64,000 bases of DNA from Pseudomonas putida. Its GTDB lineage: Bacteria; Pseudomonadota; Gammaproteobacteria; Pseudomonadales; Pseudomonadaceae. Positions 1 through 10,744 of this stretch are shown here, piece after piece (positions within the stretch are counted from its first letter, which is position 1; each line of letters begins with the position of its first letter). The DNA is taken from positions 411,747 through 475,746 of the forward strand of contig NZ_BSKJ01000004.1 of assembly GCF_030159595.1 (NCBI RefSeq), read 5' to 3'. The translations under genes were made by a program, and so were the position numbers. The notes under the pieces are model-generated. The model saw only the letters and a list, made by a program, of their open reading frames with translations, made no database searches and had not been told where the DNA came from.

Positions 1-829
1 CGAAGTCGTAGTGACCGCGCTCGGCGTTCCACTTCAGCTCTGGGTCGGGGGCGGTACAACCGAGCAGCTCCAGTTGCGGCACGGTCTGGTCAATGAAGCG
101 CTGGCGCAGTTCGTCGTTGGTCTGGCGCTTGATCTTCCAGGCCATGGACTGAGCGCTGTTGGGAGAGTGTTCGTCGCTGGGGCCGAACATCATCAGCGAT
201 GGCCACCACAGGCGATTGATGGCGTCCTGCACCATGTCGCGCTGGGCCTGGGTACCGTGGCGCATCATGGTCAGGAGGATTTCGTAGCCCTGGCGCTGGT
301 GGAAGCTCTCTTCCTTGCAGATACGGATCATCGCCCGGGAGTAGGGGCCGTAGGAGGTACGTTGCAGCACCACCTGGTTGACGATGGCGGCGCCATCCAC
401 CAGCCAGCCCACTGCGCCCATGTCGGCCCAGCTGAGGGTGGGGTAGTTGAAGATGCTCGAGTACTTGGCCTTGCCGCTGTGCAGCTTGGCGATTTCTTCG
501 TCGCGGTCGGCACCCAGGGTCTCCATGGCGCTGTACAGGTACAGGCCGTGGCCGGCTTCGTCCTGGATCTTGGCCATCAGTTGCAGCTTGCGCTTGAGGC
601 TGGGGGCGCGGGTGACCCAGTTGCCTTCGGGCAGCATGCCGACGATTTCCGAGTGGGCGTGCTGGGAGATCTGCCGGATCAACGTCTGGCGGTAGGCCTC
701 GGGCATCCAGTTCTTGGCTTCGATCTTGATTTCTGCGTCGACCTTTTCCTGGAAGTTGCGTTCCTCGGGGGACATTTCTTCCAGCGATTTGACGCGCTTG
801 ACTCCGGTTTCCACGAGCTGTGCATACAT
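1..829 (-). CDS. paaA: PaaA, ring-1,2-phenylacetyl-CoA epoxidase catalytic subunit (partial, 3' end outside window)
   Basis: Minus-strand frame open from an ATG at 829 to the window edge, about 276 residues seen. It begins [14 protein letters not shown] and carries the di-iron carboxylate-bridged oxygenase features of PaaA, with EXXH-type motifs such as DEAGH near residue 90 and EESFHQR further on, and runs to [13 protein letters not shown] at the edge. PaaA is the catalytic alpha subunit of PaaABCE, which epoxidises the ring of phenylacetyl-CoA in the cytoplasm. An AGGAG site sits about 9 nt upstream of the ATG. It follows the paaK terminator and has its own promoter region with PaaX-like half-sites, so it probably starts a separate paaABCDE unit that continues left of the window. 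Identification is by recalled family sequence and by gene order. Confidence 0.95.
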   Translation of the reverse strand, partial: MYAQLVETGVKRVKSLEEMSPEERNFQEKVDAEIKIEAKNWMPEAYRQTLIRQISQHAHSEIVGMLPEGNWVTRAPSLKRKLQLMAKIQDEAGHGLYLYSAMETLGADRDEEIAKLHSGKAKYSSIFNYPTLSWADMGAVGWLVDGAAIVNQVVLQRTSYGPYSRAMIRICKEESFHQRQGYEILLTMMRHGTQAQRDMVQDAINRLWWPSLMMFGPSDEHSPNSAQSMAWKIKRQTNDELRQRFIDQTVPQLELLGCTAPDPELKWNAERGHYDF

Positions 830-866
830 GTGCTGTGACTCCTGCTAAGGCATGAGTCATTTGTAA

Positions 867-925
867 GCGATACAAAACATAACGTCAAACAGTTTTATAT
901 GTATCGAATGCGAATTATGTATCGC
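867..925. promoter_or_regulatory. Putative PaaX operator half-sites upstream of paaA
   Basis: GCGATACA at 867-874 is matched in inverted orientation by TGTATCGC at 918-925, with another TGTATCG at 900-906. The same GATACA/TGTATC words recur in the paaF-paaY divergent region. PaaX is a repressor relieved by phenylacetyl-CoA. That these sites bind it is an inference from their location and recurrence. Confidence 0.6.
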
Positions 926-994
926 TTTCGGGCCTCTTCGCGGGTAAACCTGCTCCCACAGGGATCGCGCGCACCTGTGAGAGCGAAAAAAACG

Positions 995-1023
995 CAAAAA
1001 AAAGCCCCGGACCAAGCCGGGGC
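995..1023 (-). terminator. Rho-independent terminator after paaK
   Basis: On the minus strand, a GC-only stem (7-bp arms GCCCCGG and CCGGGGC, 1004-1023, 6-nt loop) is followed by a run of T (995-1003 is A-rich on the plus strand). It lies 20 nt past the paaK stop and ends the paaFGHIJK unit before paaA. Confidence 0.85.
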
Positions 1024-1043
1024 CGAAAAGGCAGCCGAATGAA

Positions 1044-2363
1044 TCAGCTGGCCAACCGTTTGTCGTACACATGGCACGCTTTGCCCTCTGAACGCTTGAG
1101 CGTGCCACAGGGCTGCAGGTGCACTTGGGTGCTGATGCCGATGTAGGTCTTGATCTGCTTGCTCAACTCCCCGATAACCAGCTTGCGCTGGCCTTCATCG
1201 AGGTGCTGGCACTCTGCACGCAACTCAACATGCACCTCGACACTGTCCAGGTTTCCATTACGATACAGATGAATCTCATACAACTCAGAAAGCTGTTTTA
1301 TTTTTAATACTTGCTCCTCGATCTGGGTCGGGAACACGTTGACGCCGCGAACGATCAGCATGTCGTCGCTGCGCCCGGTGATCTTGCCAATCCGCCGCAT
1401 CGGCCTGGCGGTGCCGGGCAGCAGGCGGGTTAGGTCGCGCGTGCGGTAGCGCACCATCGGCAATGCCTCCTTGCTGAGCGAGGTGAACACCAGCTCGCCC
1501 AGCTGGCCGTCTGGCAGAACCTCTCCGGTAACCGGGTCGATGATCTCGGGGTAGAAGTGGTCTTCCCAGATGGTCGGGCCGTCCTTGGTCTCGATGCACT
1601 CCATCGCTACCCCGGGGCCCATGATTTCCGACAGGCCATAGATGTCGAGGGCATCGATGCCCAGGCGCTGCTCGATCGAGCGGCGCAGTTCATCGGTCCA
1701 TGGCTCGGCACCGAAAATGCCCAGACGCAGCTTGAGGTCATGCGGGTCGATGCCCTGGCGCTCGATCTCGTCCGCCAAATTGAGCATATAGGACGGCGTG
1801 ACCATGATGATGTCGGGCTGGAAGTCGCGAATCAGCTGCACCTGCTTCTCGGTCTGACCACCGGACATCGGGATTACCGTGCAACCCAGGCGTTCGGCAC
1901 CGTAATGCGCGCCAAGGCCACCCGTGAAAAGCCCATAGCCGTAGGACACATGCACCTTGTCACCTTTTCGCCCGCCGGCTGCGCGGATCGAGCGCGCGAC
2001 GACGTTGGCCCAGGTGTCGATGTCATTCTGGGTGTAACCGACTACCGTCGGCTTGCCTGTGGTGCCGCTGGAAGCGTGCAGGCGCACCACCTCTTCCTGG
2101 GGCACGGCGAACATCCCGTAAGGGTAGTTGTCGCGCAGGTCGCTCTTACCGGTGAACGGGAACTTCGCCAGGTCTTCAAGGCATTTGAGGTCGTCGGGAT
2201 GGGCGCCGCACTCGGCAAAGCGCTTGCGGTACAGCGGCACGTTGTCATAGGCGTGCTTCAGGCTCCAGCGCAGACGCTCCAGCTGGTGCTGGCGCAGGGC
2301 ATCGACGCTAGCGGTTTCCATCGGGTCCAACAGGGCACGATCGGCATCATGGTACATGTTCAT
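1044..2363 (-). CDS. paaK: Phenylacetate-CoA ligase
   Basis: 439 residues, the usual length for PaaK. It activates phenylacetate with ATP and CoA to phenylacetyl-CoA, the entry step of the aerobic hybrid pathway. The adenylate-forming motif SSGTTGKP is at about residues 98-105, followed by YGLSEIMGPGV in the middle and the C-terminal AMP-binding domain with MLIVRGVNVFPTQIEE. The start MNMYHD is at 2363; a second ATG two codons later is also possible. It is the last gene of the minus-strand unit paaFGHIJK, about 120 nt after paaJ, and a strong terminator follows. In the P. putida nomenclature this gene has been called phaE or paaF. Confidence 0.96.
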   Translation of the reverse strand: MNMYHDADRALLDPMETASVDALRQHQLERLRWSLKHAYDNVPLYRKRFAECGAHPDDLKCLEDLAKFPFTGKSDLRDNYPYGMFAVPQEEVVRLHASSGTTGKPTVVGYTQNDIDTWANVVARSIRAAGGRKGDKVHVSYGYGLFTGGLGAHYGAERLGCTVIPMSGGQTEKQVQLIRDFQPDIIMVTPSYMLNLADEIERQGIDPHDLKLRLGIFGAEPWTDELRRSIEQRLGIDALDIYGLSEIMGPGVAMECIETKDGPTIWEDHFYPEIIDPVTGEVLPDGQLGELVFTSLSKEALPMVRYRTRDLTRLLPGTARPMRRIGKITGRSDDMLIVRGVNVFPTQIEEQVLKIKQLSELYEIHLYRNGNLDSVEVHVELRAECQHLDEGQRKLVIGELSKQIKTYIGISTQVHLQPCGTLKRSEGKACHVYDKRLAS

Positions 2364-2483
2364 GGCTTCACTCGAATTGTTCTTGTACGCCGCGAGGCCC
2401 GGTTGCAGGCCGCGCGGTGAGTGTCATGAGCGCAGCATATACGGCTGCGTTCGGTTCGGTAACAGGCGGATGGTCTGATCCGC

Positions 2484-3696
<1,213 letters not shown>

Positions 3697-3704
<8 letters not shown>

Positions 3705-4137
3705 CTTGCGTCTCCTGCGCCAGCACGGTGCCGCGCACTTTGTAGGATTTGCCATGGAACATCGCCACCAGCTCATTGCGCTGGTTGTGGATGCGCACGT
3801 CGTACAGGCCGGTACGGCCTTTGCGGCTGACTTCGCTGGCGTGGGCGGTGAGCACGTCATCGCGTAACGCCGGGGCCAGGTAGTCAATGCTGCAGCCCAG
3901 CGCCACGGTTGCCTGGTCATAGCTGTTGCAGGCGAAGGCAAATGCCGAGTCGGCCAAGGCGAACAGGAAGCCGCCATGGCAGGTGCCATGGCCCTGGATC
4001 ATGTCGGCATGCACTGACATACGCAGGCTGGCCCGGCCAGGGCCGGCATCCAGCAGGCTTATACCCAGGCGCTGTGTGGCAGCGTCGCGGGCGTACATGG
4101 CGTCGGCACAGGCTTGTGCCAGTTCCACGTCAGTCAT
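3697..4137 (-). CDS. paaI: Hydroxyphenylacetyl-CoA thioesterase
   Basis: 146 residues, hotdog-fold thioesterase. PaaI hydrolyses dead-end ring-hydroxylated phenylacetyl-CoA thioesters and so frees trapped CoA. The hotdog signature with the catalytic region [19 protein letters not shown] lies near residues 50-70. The ATG at 4137 (MTDVELAQ) overlaps the paaH stop by 8 nt, in the junction CATGACTGA, so it was preferred to the ATG 24 nt upstream inside paaH. It sits between paaH and paaJ as in other pseudomonads. Confidence 0.93.
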
Positions 4138-5647
4138 GTAGGGTGCCTCCTTTGGCTTCACAGCGGCGTAACAGCAGGGAAGGGCGGTAACGGCTCTCGC
4201 CGTAGCTGCGCTGCAGGTTGTCGAGCACGCGCAGGGTTCGGGTAATACCTATGTGCGCGGCCCAGGCCAGCGGGCCGCAGGGGTAATTGACCCCGGCGCG
4301 CATGGCCAGGTCGATGTCGGCGGCGCTGCCGACGCCCTGCAGCACAGCATCGGCGGCTTCGTTGGCAAGCATTGCCACGGTGCGCAGCACTACCAGGCCT
4401 GGCAGGTCGGCGACCGCAGTGACCTTGAGGCCAGCCCGCTGAAGCAGGGCCACAGCTTGGTCGCGTGCGCTTTCGGTAATGTCAGCCGACCAGCTGATGG
4501 CTATTCGCGTGGCCGTGCTGTAGTCCAGCGCAAGGTCGAGCAGCACCAAGTTACGCAGGCCGTCTTCACGGGCCCGCTGGCTGGCCAGGCGGCCGTCAGA
4601 CAAGGCCAAGGTGGCATCGCCCACCTGGATCAGGCCATTACCAGCGCGCTGGGTTACGGTAATGCCGCAATGGCGCAGGCGTTCGACCAGTGGCTGCAGC
4701 ACACCCAGATGCCCCTCGACGGCGCACGCATCGGCGCTCGCAAGGCTACGCAGCTCGGACGGTTTGGGACGTTCGGCGCCTTCTGCATAGCTATAGAAGC
4801 CTTGGCCAGTCTTGCGCCCGAGACGGCCGGCATCCACCAGCTCTTTTTGCACCAGTGAAGGCTGGAAGCGAAAATCTCCGTAGAAAGCATCGAATACCGA
4901 GCAGGTGACGGCGTAGTTGATGTCGTGCCCGATCAGGTCAGTGAGCTCAAACGCACCCATGCGGAAACCACCGGCATCACGCAGCAGGGCATCGAGGCTG
5001 GCGCAATCGGTTGCACCTTCTTGTAACAGGCGCAGGCTTTCGGCATAGAAAGGCCGTGCCACACGGTTGACGATGAAGCCTGGGGTCGAGCGCGTGTGCA
5101 CCGGCTGTTTGCCCCAGGCCTGGGCGGTATCGTAGATGCATGCAGCCACCGCTGGATCAGTGGCCAGACCCGACACCACCTCGACCAGCGCCATCAGCGG
5201 CGCCGGATTGAAGAAGTGCATGCCAACGACTTGCTGGGGGCGCTCAAGGCCGGCAGCGAGGCTGGTGATGGATAGCGACGAGGTATTGCTGGCGAGGATG
5301 CAGTCTGCAGTGCAAAACGTTTCCAACTGTTTGAACAACGCCTGCTTCACCTGCAGGTTCTCGACGATGGCCTCGATCACCAGGCTGGCATCAGCCAATG
5401 CTTCAAGGGTATCGACCGGGCCCAGGCGGGCGGTGATTGACGCGTGCTCAGCGGCCCGCAGTTTGCCTTTTTCCACTAGTCGGGCCAATTGCCGATCGAT
5501 GCCTGCCACTGCCTGGGCCGCAGCGCCCGGGCGGTTGTCGTAGAGTTTTACCGGGTGGCCGCCCTGGGCTGCGATCTGGGCGATACCAGCCCCCATGGCG
5601 CCGGCACCGATTACCGCCACCTGCGCGTTACTTGCAAGTGCCCCCAT
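4130..5647 (-). CDS. paaH: 3-hydroxyadipyl-CoA dehydrogenase
   Basis: 505 residues. It oxidises 3-hydroxyadipyl-CoA to 3-oxoadipyl-CoA with NAD+. The N-terminal Rossmann motif GAGAMGAG is at about residues 14-21, then the 3HCDH C-terminal domain with HFFNPAPLMALVEV. A second C-terminal 3HCDH-like segment near residues 400-500 is typical of the long PaaH form. The ATG at 5647 is preferred because AGGGG lies 8 nt ahead; a GTG nine nt further upstream has no spacing for that site. Only 2 nt separate it from the paaG stop. Confidence 0.94.
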   Translation of the reverse strand: MGALASNAQVAVIGAGAMGAGIAQIAAQGGHPVKLYDNRPGAAAQAVAGIDRQLARLVEKGKLRAAEHASITARLGPVDTLEALADASLVIEAIVENLQVKQALFKQLETFCTADCILASNTSSLSITSLAAGLERPQQVVGMHFFNPAPLMALVEVVSGLATDPAVAACIYDTAQAWGKQPVHTRSTPGFIVNRVARPFYAESLRLLQEGATDCASLDALLRDAGGFRMGAFELTDLIGHDINYAVTCSVFDAFYGDFRFQPSLVQKELVDAGRLGRKTGQGFYSYAEGAERPKPSELRSLASADACAVEGHLGVLQPLVERLRHCGITVTQRAGNGLIQVGDATLALSDGRLASQRAREDGLRNLVLLDLALDYSTATRIAISWSADITESARDQAVALLQRAGLKVTAVADLPGLVVLRTVAMLANEAADAVLQGVGSAADIDLAMRAGVNYPCGPLAWAAHIGITRTLRVLDNLQRSYGESRYRPSLLLRRCEAKGGTLHD

Positions 5648-5649
5648 GT

Positions 5650-6441
5650 TCAGCACCCCTTGAAGTCTGGCGTGCGTTTGTTCATGAAGGCGCTCACGCC
5701 TTCGCGGTAGTCCTCGCTGCGCCCAGCCAGGCGCTGCAGGTCGCGTTCCAGCTCCAGTTGCTCATCGAAACCGTTGTCGAAGCTGACATTGAGGCTGCGC
5801 TTGATCAGGGCCAGACCATAGGTGGGCTGAGTGGCAAGCTGGCGGGCGAGGGTGAGGGCCTCGTCACGCAGTGCAGCATCGTCCACCACACGATGGATCA
5901 GTCCCCATTGCTGGGCCTGCTCGGCGCCCAGGCGCTCGCCCAACATGGCCAGGGCCTTGGCCCGTGCCATGCCGACCAGGCGCGGCAGCAGCCAGGTTCC
6001 GCCAGAATCCGGCACCAGACCGATCTTGCAGAACGCCTGAATGAAGCTTGCAGAGCGGGCAGCCAGTACCAGATCGCAGGCCAGCGGTATGTTGGCACCG
6101 GCTCCAGCGGCCACGCCGTTGACCGCACAGATCACCGGCAGCGGCAGGTCTCGCAGTGTGCGCACCAGAGGGTTGTAGAACTTGTCGATCGACTCGCCCA
6201 GGTCTGGCATTTCGGCACCTGGGGCAACGTTGCGGTCAGACAGGTCCTGGCCGGCGCAGAAGCCACGGCCTTCGCCTGTCAGCAGCAGCACCCGTGCATC
6301 ACTGCTCTGGCGTACATGCTTGAGCGCCTCGCGCACTTCCAGGTGCATGGCGGTGTTGAAGCTGTTCAGTTGCTCGGGGCGGTTAAGCGAGAGGAGGGCG
6401 ACGCCGTCCTCGATGGAAAACAGAATGTGCTGGAAAGTCAT
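5650..6441 (-). CDS. paaG: 1,2-epoxyphenylacetyl-CoA isomerase
   Basis: 263 residues, crotonase family. PaaG converts ring-1,2-epoxyphenylacetyl-CoA to the oxepin and also moves double bonds in later intermediates. The oxyanion-hole region GRGFCAGQDLSDR near residues 63-75 and AVNGVAAGAGANIPLACDLVLA are visible, and the C-terminus DFKGC is close to that of other PaaG proteins. The start MTFQHILFSIEDG at 6441 follows paaF by 34 nt. The longer open frame up to 6606 lies inside paaF and was rejected. Confidence 0.94.
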   Translation of the reverse strand: MTFQHILFSIEDGVALLSLNRPEQLNSFNTAMHLEVREALKHVRQSSDARVLLLTGEGRGFCAGQDLSDRNVAPGAEMPDLGESIDKFYNPLVRTLRDLPLPVICAVNGVAAGAGANIPLACDLVLAARSASFIQAFCKIGLVPDSGGTWLLPRLVGMARAKALAMLGERLGAEQAQQWGLIHRVVDDAALRDEALTLARQLATQPTYGLALIKRSLNVSFDNGFDEQLELERDLQRLAGRSEDYREGVSAFMNKRTPDFKGC

Positions 6442-6475
6442 GACAGACTCGCTCCGTCGGTCGAGGGAAGGATGA

Positions 6476-7249
6476 TCAGCGGCCTTGGAAACGGGCCTGG
6501 CGCTTTTCCTGGAATGCCCGGATGCCTTCATCGCGGTCGGTGGTGCCGGCAAGCAGGGTGAAAGCGTGGCGTTCGAAACGCAGCCCACTGGCCAGGTCGG
6601 TATCACCGGCCTTCAGTAACGCCTCCTTGGCCAAGCGAACAGCCAGAGGCGCCTTGGCAGCGATGCTGCGGGCAACCTGCAAGGCGCGCTCCACAGTGAA
6701 TTCAGGCTGAGTGACTTCGCTGACCAGGCCGGCCTGCAAGGCGTGGCGGGCGGTGATCGCTTCACCCGTCAGAACCATCTGCATGGCCAACGGCTTGCCG
6801 ACTGCGCGCAACAGGCGCTGGGTTCCACCAGCGCCGGGGATGATGCCGAGGTTGATTTCCGGCTGGCCAAAACGGGCGTCGGTGCCGGCGATGACGATGT
6901 CGGCGCACATCGCCAGTTCGCAACCGCCACCCAGGGCATAGCCGTTCACTGCTGCAAGCAGCGGCTTGGGGAATGCGCCGATGTTTTGCCAGTGGACTAC
7001 GCGAGGGTCGTTGAGAATGCCGACCAGATCGCGCTCGGCCATCTCGCGGATGTCTGCACCTGCAGCGAATGCCTTGCGGCTGCCGGTGATCACTACGGCA
7101 TGTATCTGCTCGTCGTCCCCGGCAACCTGCAGCGCAGCAGCCAGTTCTGCCAGTAGCTCGGTGCACAGGGCATTCAACGCCTCGGGCCGTTGCAGGGTAA
7201 TGAGCTGAACACCGCGTTCGGGCGCCTGCACATCGAGATATCGCGGCAT
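6476..7249 (-). CDS. paaF: 2,3-dehydroadipyl-CoA hydratase
   Basis: 257 residues, enoyl-CoA hydratase (crotonase) family. It hydrates 2,3-dehydroadipyl-CoA in the lower, beta-oxidation-like part of the phenylacetate pathway. It has AFAAGADIREM (oxyanion hole, about residues 62-72), YALGGGCELAMCADIVIA and GIIPGAGGTQRL with the catalytic Glu region. It ends FQEKRQARFQGR, the usual C-terminus. It is the first gene of the minus-strand unit; its 5' side faces paaY across a 345-bp regulatory region. Confidence 0.94.
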   Translation of the reverse strand: MPRYLDVQAPERGVQLITLQRPEALNALCTELLAELAAALQVAGDDEQIHAVVITGSRKAFAAGADIREMAERDLVGILNDPRVVHWQNIGAFPKPLLAAVNGYALGGGCELAMCADIVIAGTDARFGQPEINLGIIPGAGGTQRLLRAVGKPLAMQMVLTGEAITARHALQAGLVSEVTQPEFTVERALQVARSIAAKAPLAVRLAKEALLKAGDTDLASGLRFERHAFTLLAGTTDRDEGIRAFQEKRQARFQGR

Positions 7250-7361
7250 GTCGGGTTCCTCTGGCTACACGCACGGCACATCGTGGCGCCGGCATTTCTT
7301 GGAATTATTTTCAGGGGCGTGATGCTGGATCACGACCATGTGCAGCAAGTATATGCATCAT

Positions 7362-7526
7362 GCGATACATTAATGCAATCAGTAAAATTGTTTCATGTAT
7401 CCCTTTATAGAGATCCAGACCCTGCTGAAAGCGAGCATTACCGCTCAGTTAAACGTTTCATCTAGGTTCTTAACGACTAGAAAGCCAGAAATTACCTAAT
7501 TGACCATACCCACGAGAAGCGATACA
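7362..7526. promoter_or_regulatory. paaF-paaY divergent promoter region with putative PaaX sites
   Basis: The gap 7250-7594 holds no gene. It contains GCGATACA at 7362-7369, the inverted TGTATCC at 7396-7402 and GCGATACA at 7519-7526, the same words seen upstream of paaA. The two outward-facing units paaFGHIJK and paaYX start on either side, so this is the expected site of PaaX control. Binding is inferred. Confidence 0.6.
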
Positions 7527-7594
7527 GGATTGACTACCAGGAGGAATGTAATACAAGATTTATCGGCATTTAAAATCATTTCAGGAGTGTTTCC

Positions 7595-8194
7595 ATGCCT
7601 TGCTATCGACTGGACGGCCTGACGCCCGTGGTACATCCGTCAGCCTATGTGCACCCCAGTGCAGTGCTGATCGGCGATGTCATCGTCGGCCCCCGTTGCT
7701 ACATAGGCCCATTGGCTTCGCTACGAGGTGATTTCGGCCGCATCGTGCTGGAGGAGGGTGCCAACCTGCAGGACACCTGCGTAATGCATGGTTTTCCGGG
7801 CGGCGATACAGTGGTCGAACGCAATGGGCATATCGGACATGGCGCCGTGTTGCACGGTTGCAGAGTGGGCGAGGACGCCTTGATCGGCATGAACGCGGTG
7901 GTGATGGACGGTGCGCATATCGCACCCCGCTGCATTGTTGCGGCTACCGCGTTCGTCAAAACCGGCTTCGAATGTGAAGCTCAAAGCCTTGTAATGGGCT
8001 CGCCAGCCGATGTGAAGCGGCGCCTGAGCGAGCAGGAGTTGGCCTGGAAGCAACGCGGCACGACGCAATACCAGCAGCTGGCGCAACGCTGTATGAACAC
8101 CATGGTCGAATGCCCACCACTGGCCGAAGCCGAACCGGGAAGGCCGCGCATGGAAGATAGCGGCGTCAGGCCCAAAGGCCAGGCAACGGCATGA
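7595..8194 (+). CDS. paaY: Hexapeptide-repeat thioesterase PaaY
   Basis: 199 residues, left-handed beta-helix (gamma-carbonic-anhydrase-like) protein. PaaY is known as a thioesterase that helps clear inhibitory CoA adducts such as 2-hydroxycyclohepta-1,4,6-triene-1-formyl-CoA. Hexapeptide repeats run from about residue 15 ([20 protein letters not shown]) to about 140, with His residues at HGFPGGD and GHGAVLHG that fit metal binding. An AGGAG site precedes the ATG. paaX follows; its chosen start lies 78 nt after the paaY stop. Confidence 0.93.
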   Translation: MPCYRLDGLTPVVHPSAYVHPSAVLIGDVIVGPRCYIGPLASLRGDFGRIVLEEGANLQDTCVMHGFPGGDTVVERNGHIGHGAVLHGCRVGEDALIGMNAVVMDGAHIAPRCIVAATAFVKTGFECEAQSLVMGSPADVKRRLSEQELAWKQRGTTQYQQLAQRCMNTMVECPPLAEAEPGRPRMEDSGVRPKGQATA

Positions 8195-8271
8195 GCCTGG
8201 TAGCGTCACGCAATGGTCAGGCGACCCGCCGTGCAGGTATAGTCGGTGCTTTATCCGTGCACAGTTCGCCC

Positions 8272-9195
8272 ATGAGCAATCTTGCCCCACTGAACAACCT
8301 GATCACTCGCTTTCAGGAGCAAACGCCGATCCGCGCCAGCTCCCTGATCATCACCTTGTACGGCGATGCCATCGAACCCCACGGCGGGACCGTTTGGCTA
8401 GGTAGCCTGATCAACCTGCTGGAACCAATCGGCATCAATGAACGGTTGATTCGCACGTCGATCTTTCGACTGACCAAAGAGGGTTGGCTCACCGCTGAAA
8501 AGGTTGGACGGCGAAGTTACTACAGCCTGACGGGCACGGGTCGCAGGCGCTTCGAAAAAGCGTTCAAACGCGTCTACAGCCCAAGCCAACCCGCTTGGGA
8601 CGGGGCCTGGACGCTAGTGTTGCTGTCGCAACTGGAGGCAGGCAAACGCAAGGCCTTGCGTGAAGAACTGGAATGGCAAGGGTTTGGCATAATGGCGCCG
8701 AACCTGTTGGGTTGCCCACGGGCAGACCGTGCCGACCTGGCTGCCACGTTGCGCGAACTCGAGGCCAGCGACGACAGCATCATCTTTGAAACCCACACCC
8801 AGGAAGTCCTCGCGTCAAAAGCCATGCGCGCCCAGGTGCGGGAGAGCTGGCGTATCGACGAACTGGGGCAGCAGTACAGCGAGTTCATCCAGCTGTTCAG
8901 GCCGCTGTGGCAGGGGTTGAAAGAGCAGCCGCTGCTCGACGCACAAGATTGTTTCCTGGCGCGCACACTGCTGATCCATGAGTACCGCCGTTTGTTGTTG
9001 CGCGACCCGCAACTGCCAGAGGAGTTGCTGCCAGGGGATTGGGAGGGAAGGGCCGCACGACAGTTATGCCGCAACCTCTATCGGCTGGTGTTTGCAAAGG
9101 CAGAGGAATGGCTGAACGCAGCACTGGAGACGGCTGACGGTCCATTGCCGGATGTTAACGATAGTTTCTACAAACGGTTTGGTGGATTGGCATAA
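8272..9195 (+). CDS. paaX: Phenylacetate catabolon repressor PaaX
   Basis: 307 residues. It has the PaaX N-terminal winged-helix domain (about residues 20-90, with SIFRLTKEGWLTAEKVGRR as recognition helix and wing), followed by the PaaX central and C-terminal domains. It represses the paa units and is released by phenylacetyl-CoA. The start MSNLAPLNNL at 8272 gives the standard length. The open frame extends to an ATG at 8191 that overlaps paaY by 4 nt, but that leader is not conserved in the family as recalled. It is downstream of paaY in the same direction. Confidence 0.93.
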   Translation: MSNLAPLNNLITRFQEQTPIRASSLIITLYGDAIEPHGGTVWLGSLINLLEPIGINERLIRTSIFRLTKEGWLTAEKVGRRSYYSLTGTGRRRFEKAFKRVYSPSQPAWDGAWTLVLLSQLEAGKRKALREELEWQGFGIMAPNLLGCPRADRADLAATLRELEASDDSIIFETHTQEVLASKAMRAQVRESWRIDELGQQYSEFIQLFRPLWQGLKEQPLLDAQDCFLARTLLIHEYRRLLLRDPQLPEELLPGDWEGRAARQLCRNLYRLVFAKAEEWLNAALETADGPLPDVNDSFYKRFGGLA

Positions 9196-9230
9196 GCGCA
9201 GAGCGCTGGCATTTATCGGCCATTTTATAT

Positions 9231-9260
9231 AACTACGCTAAATGACTATTTAGTGTAGTT
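9231..9260. terminator. AT-rich hairpin between convergent paaX and hldD
   Basis: Inverted repeat with arms AACTACGCTAAAT and ATTTAGTGTAGTT around GACT, with one mismatch. It lies 35 nt after the paaX stop and 72 nt beyond the hldD stop. It may terminate both converging genes, although no long T run follows. Confidence 0.5.
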
Positions 9261-9332
9261 AACGGCCAAAATTAACCAGATTTTCTCTATCTTTTAGAAA
9301 AATAGCCCACCTTGCGGGGATTATTCGCAAGA

Positions 9333-10364
9333 CTAAGCCTCCGCCGCATGCGTGAATGGAGCAGGCGGCGTACTCTGGATTCCCAACAACCAGTCGCAGT
9401 AGCGGGCCACGCCTTGCTGGACTGTCAATGTTTGTGCCTTGTACCCGGCAGCGCGCAAGCGCTCGAGGTCGGCACAGGTAAAGCACTGGTATTTGCCACG
9501 CAAATGATCAGGAAACTCGCAGTACTCCAGCACACCCTCGAACAAGGCCATCTCAAGTGACAACGGGGGTTGGTCTTGTCGATCACGCAGCTGATTGATC
9601 ACGGCCAAAGCAACGTCATTGAATGGCTGGGCGCGACCGCTACCAACATTGAAGATACCGCTCAATTGTGGGTGATCAAGGAAGAACATATTAACCTTGA
9701 CCACATCATCCACAGAGACGAAATCCCGCAGATGGCCACCGCTGGGATAATCTCCATATCGGCCGAACAGCGTCACTTTTCCGTGGGCCTGGTACTGGTT
9801 GAAGCAGTGCAGGGCCACTGACGCCATGGCACCTTTGTGCTGCTCATGGGGGCCATACACGTTGAAATAGCGCAGGCCGACGATCTGGCTGCGTGCTGCA
9901 GTCAACGCCCGACGCACCTGTTGATCGAAGAGAAATTTGGAGTAGCCATAAACGTTCAGCGGGCGCTCGCATTCGCGCTGTTCGCGAAAATCCCGTCCTG
10001 CACCGTATACAGCCGCCGATGATGCATATAACAGCGGAATTTGCTGATGCTGCGCAGATACAAGCAATTCATGGCTGTACCGGTAGTTGTTATCCATCAT
10101 GAAACGACCATCAGCTTCCACGGTGCTTGAGCACGCACCCTGATGCAACACTGCGCGAACCTTGCCAAACTGACCACGAGCAAAGCGATCGAGAAAATTG
10201 TCCTTGTCCAGGTAATCAGCGATTTCACTGTCGGCCAAATTGCGAAATTTGTCGCCATCGGTCAGGTCATCGACCGCGATAATTTCCGTTTCGTTACGTT
10301 GGTTCAGCGCCTGGACAAGATTGCTGCCGATGAAGCCTGCGGCGCCGGTTACGATGATCGTCAT
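9333..10364 (-). CDS. hldD: ADP-L-glycero-D-manno-heptose-6-epimerase
   Basis: 343 residues, extended short-chain dehydrogenase fold. It epimerises ADP-D-glycero- to ADP-L-glycero-manno-heptose for the LPS inner core. The NADP-binding GAAGFIGSN motif is at about residues 7-15, the Tyr-X3-Lys pair in [10 protein letters not shown], and [11 protein letters not shown] is in the C-terminal half. The start [14 protein letters not shown] at 10364 gives the usual N-terminus directly at the nucleotide-binding strand. It is transcribed alone toward paaX and marks the left boundary of the accessory island. Confidence 0.94.
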   Translation of the reverse strand: MTIIVTGAAGFIGSNLVQALNQRNETEIIAVDDLTDGDKFRNLADSEIADYLDKDNFLDRFARGQFGKVRAVLHQGACSSTVEADGRFMMDNNYRYSHELLVSAQHQQIPLLYASSAAVYGAGRDFREQRECERPLNVYGYSKFLFDQQVRRALTAARSQIVGLRYFNVYGPHEQHKGAMASVALHCFNQYQAHGKVTLFGRYGDYPSGGHLRDFVSVDDVVKVNMFFLDHPQLSGIFNVGSGRAQPFNDVALAVINQLRDRQDQPPLSLEMALFEGVLEYCEFPDHLRGKYQCFTCADLERLRAAGYKAQTLTVQQGVARYCDWLLGIQSTPPAPFTHAAEA

Positions 10365-10744
10365 GCCAGATTCCGCGTAAGGGTGCGTAGCCCGCATTTT
10401 AATCATGGCAACCTGAGCCAACCTTAACCTGGATCAACGATTGTGCCCGTAAGGATGAAGTAGGCGCTTGCGCTGGCTTAACATCTGGCCGCCCACGGCG
10501 CCGTGCGGATATTCAATGTGCCCCATAATGCATATTATGTTAAATCATGTATTGGGATTCCTCTCTAATAGGTGTTCATTTTCACGATCCTGTGAGCTTT
10601 CTACCAAAAACCTGTGTTCCCTTCAGATTCATAGGCCTGCGGTGCACCTCTCTCGTCTAGTCTAGATCCACATTTCGGAAACCTGTGTGGGCTAAGGAGA
10701 CGCGTCTTACCGGCTACAATCTCTAGTAACTGCACAATTTTACG
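10365..10744. other. Gene-free junction between hldD and the island
   Basis: 380 bp without a supportable gene. It holds the hldD promoter region and a small palindrome, CATAAT/ATTATG around GCAT, at 10524-10539. No tRNA or obvious attachment repeat was found. AT content rises toward the right, where the foreign-looking genes begin. Confidence 0.5.

Noticed and set aside
11-838. Long open frame on the plus strand opposite paaA
   Set aside because: It mirrors the high-GC paaA gene on the other strand; its translation has no family features, while the minus strand encodes PaaA.
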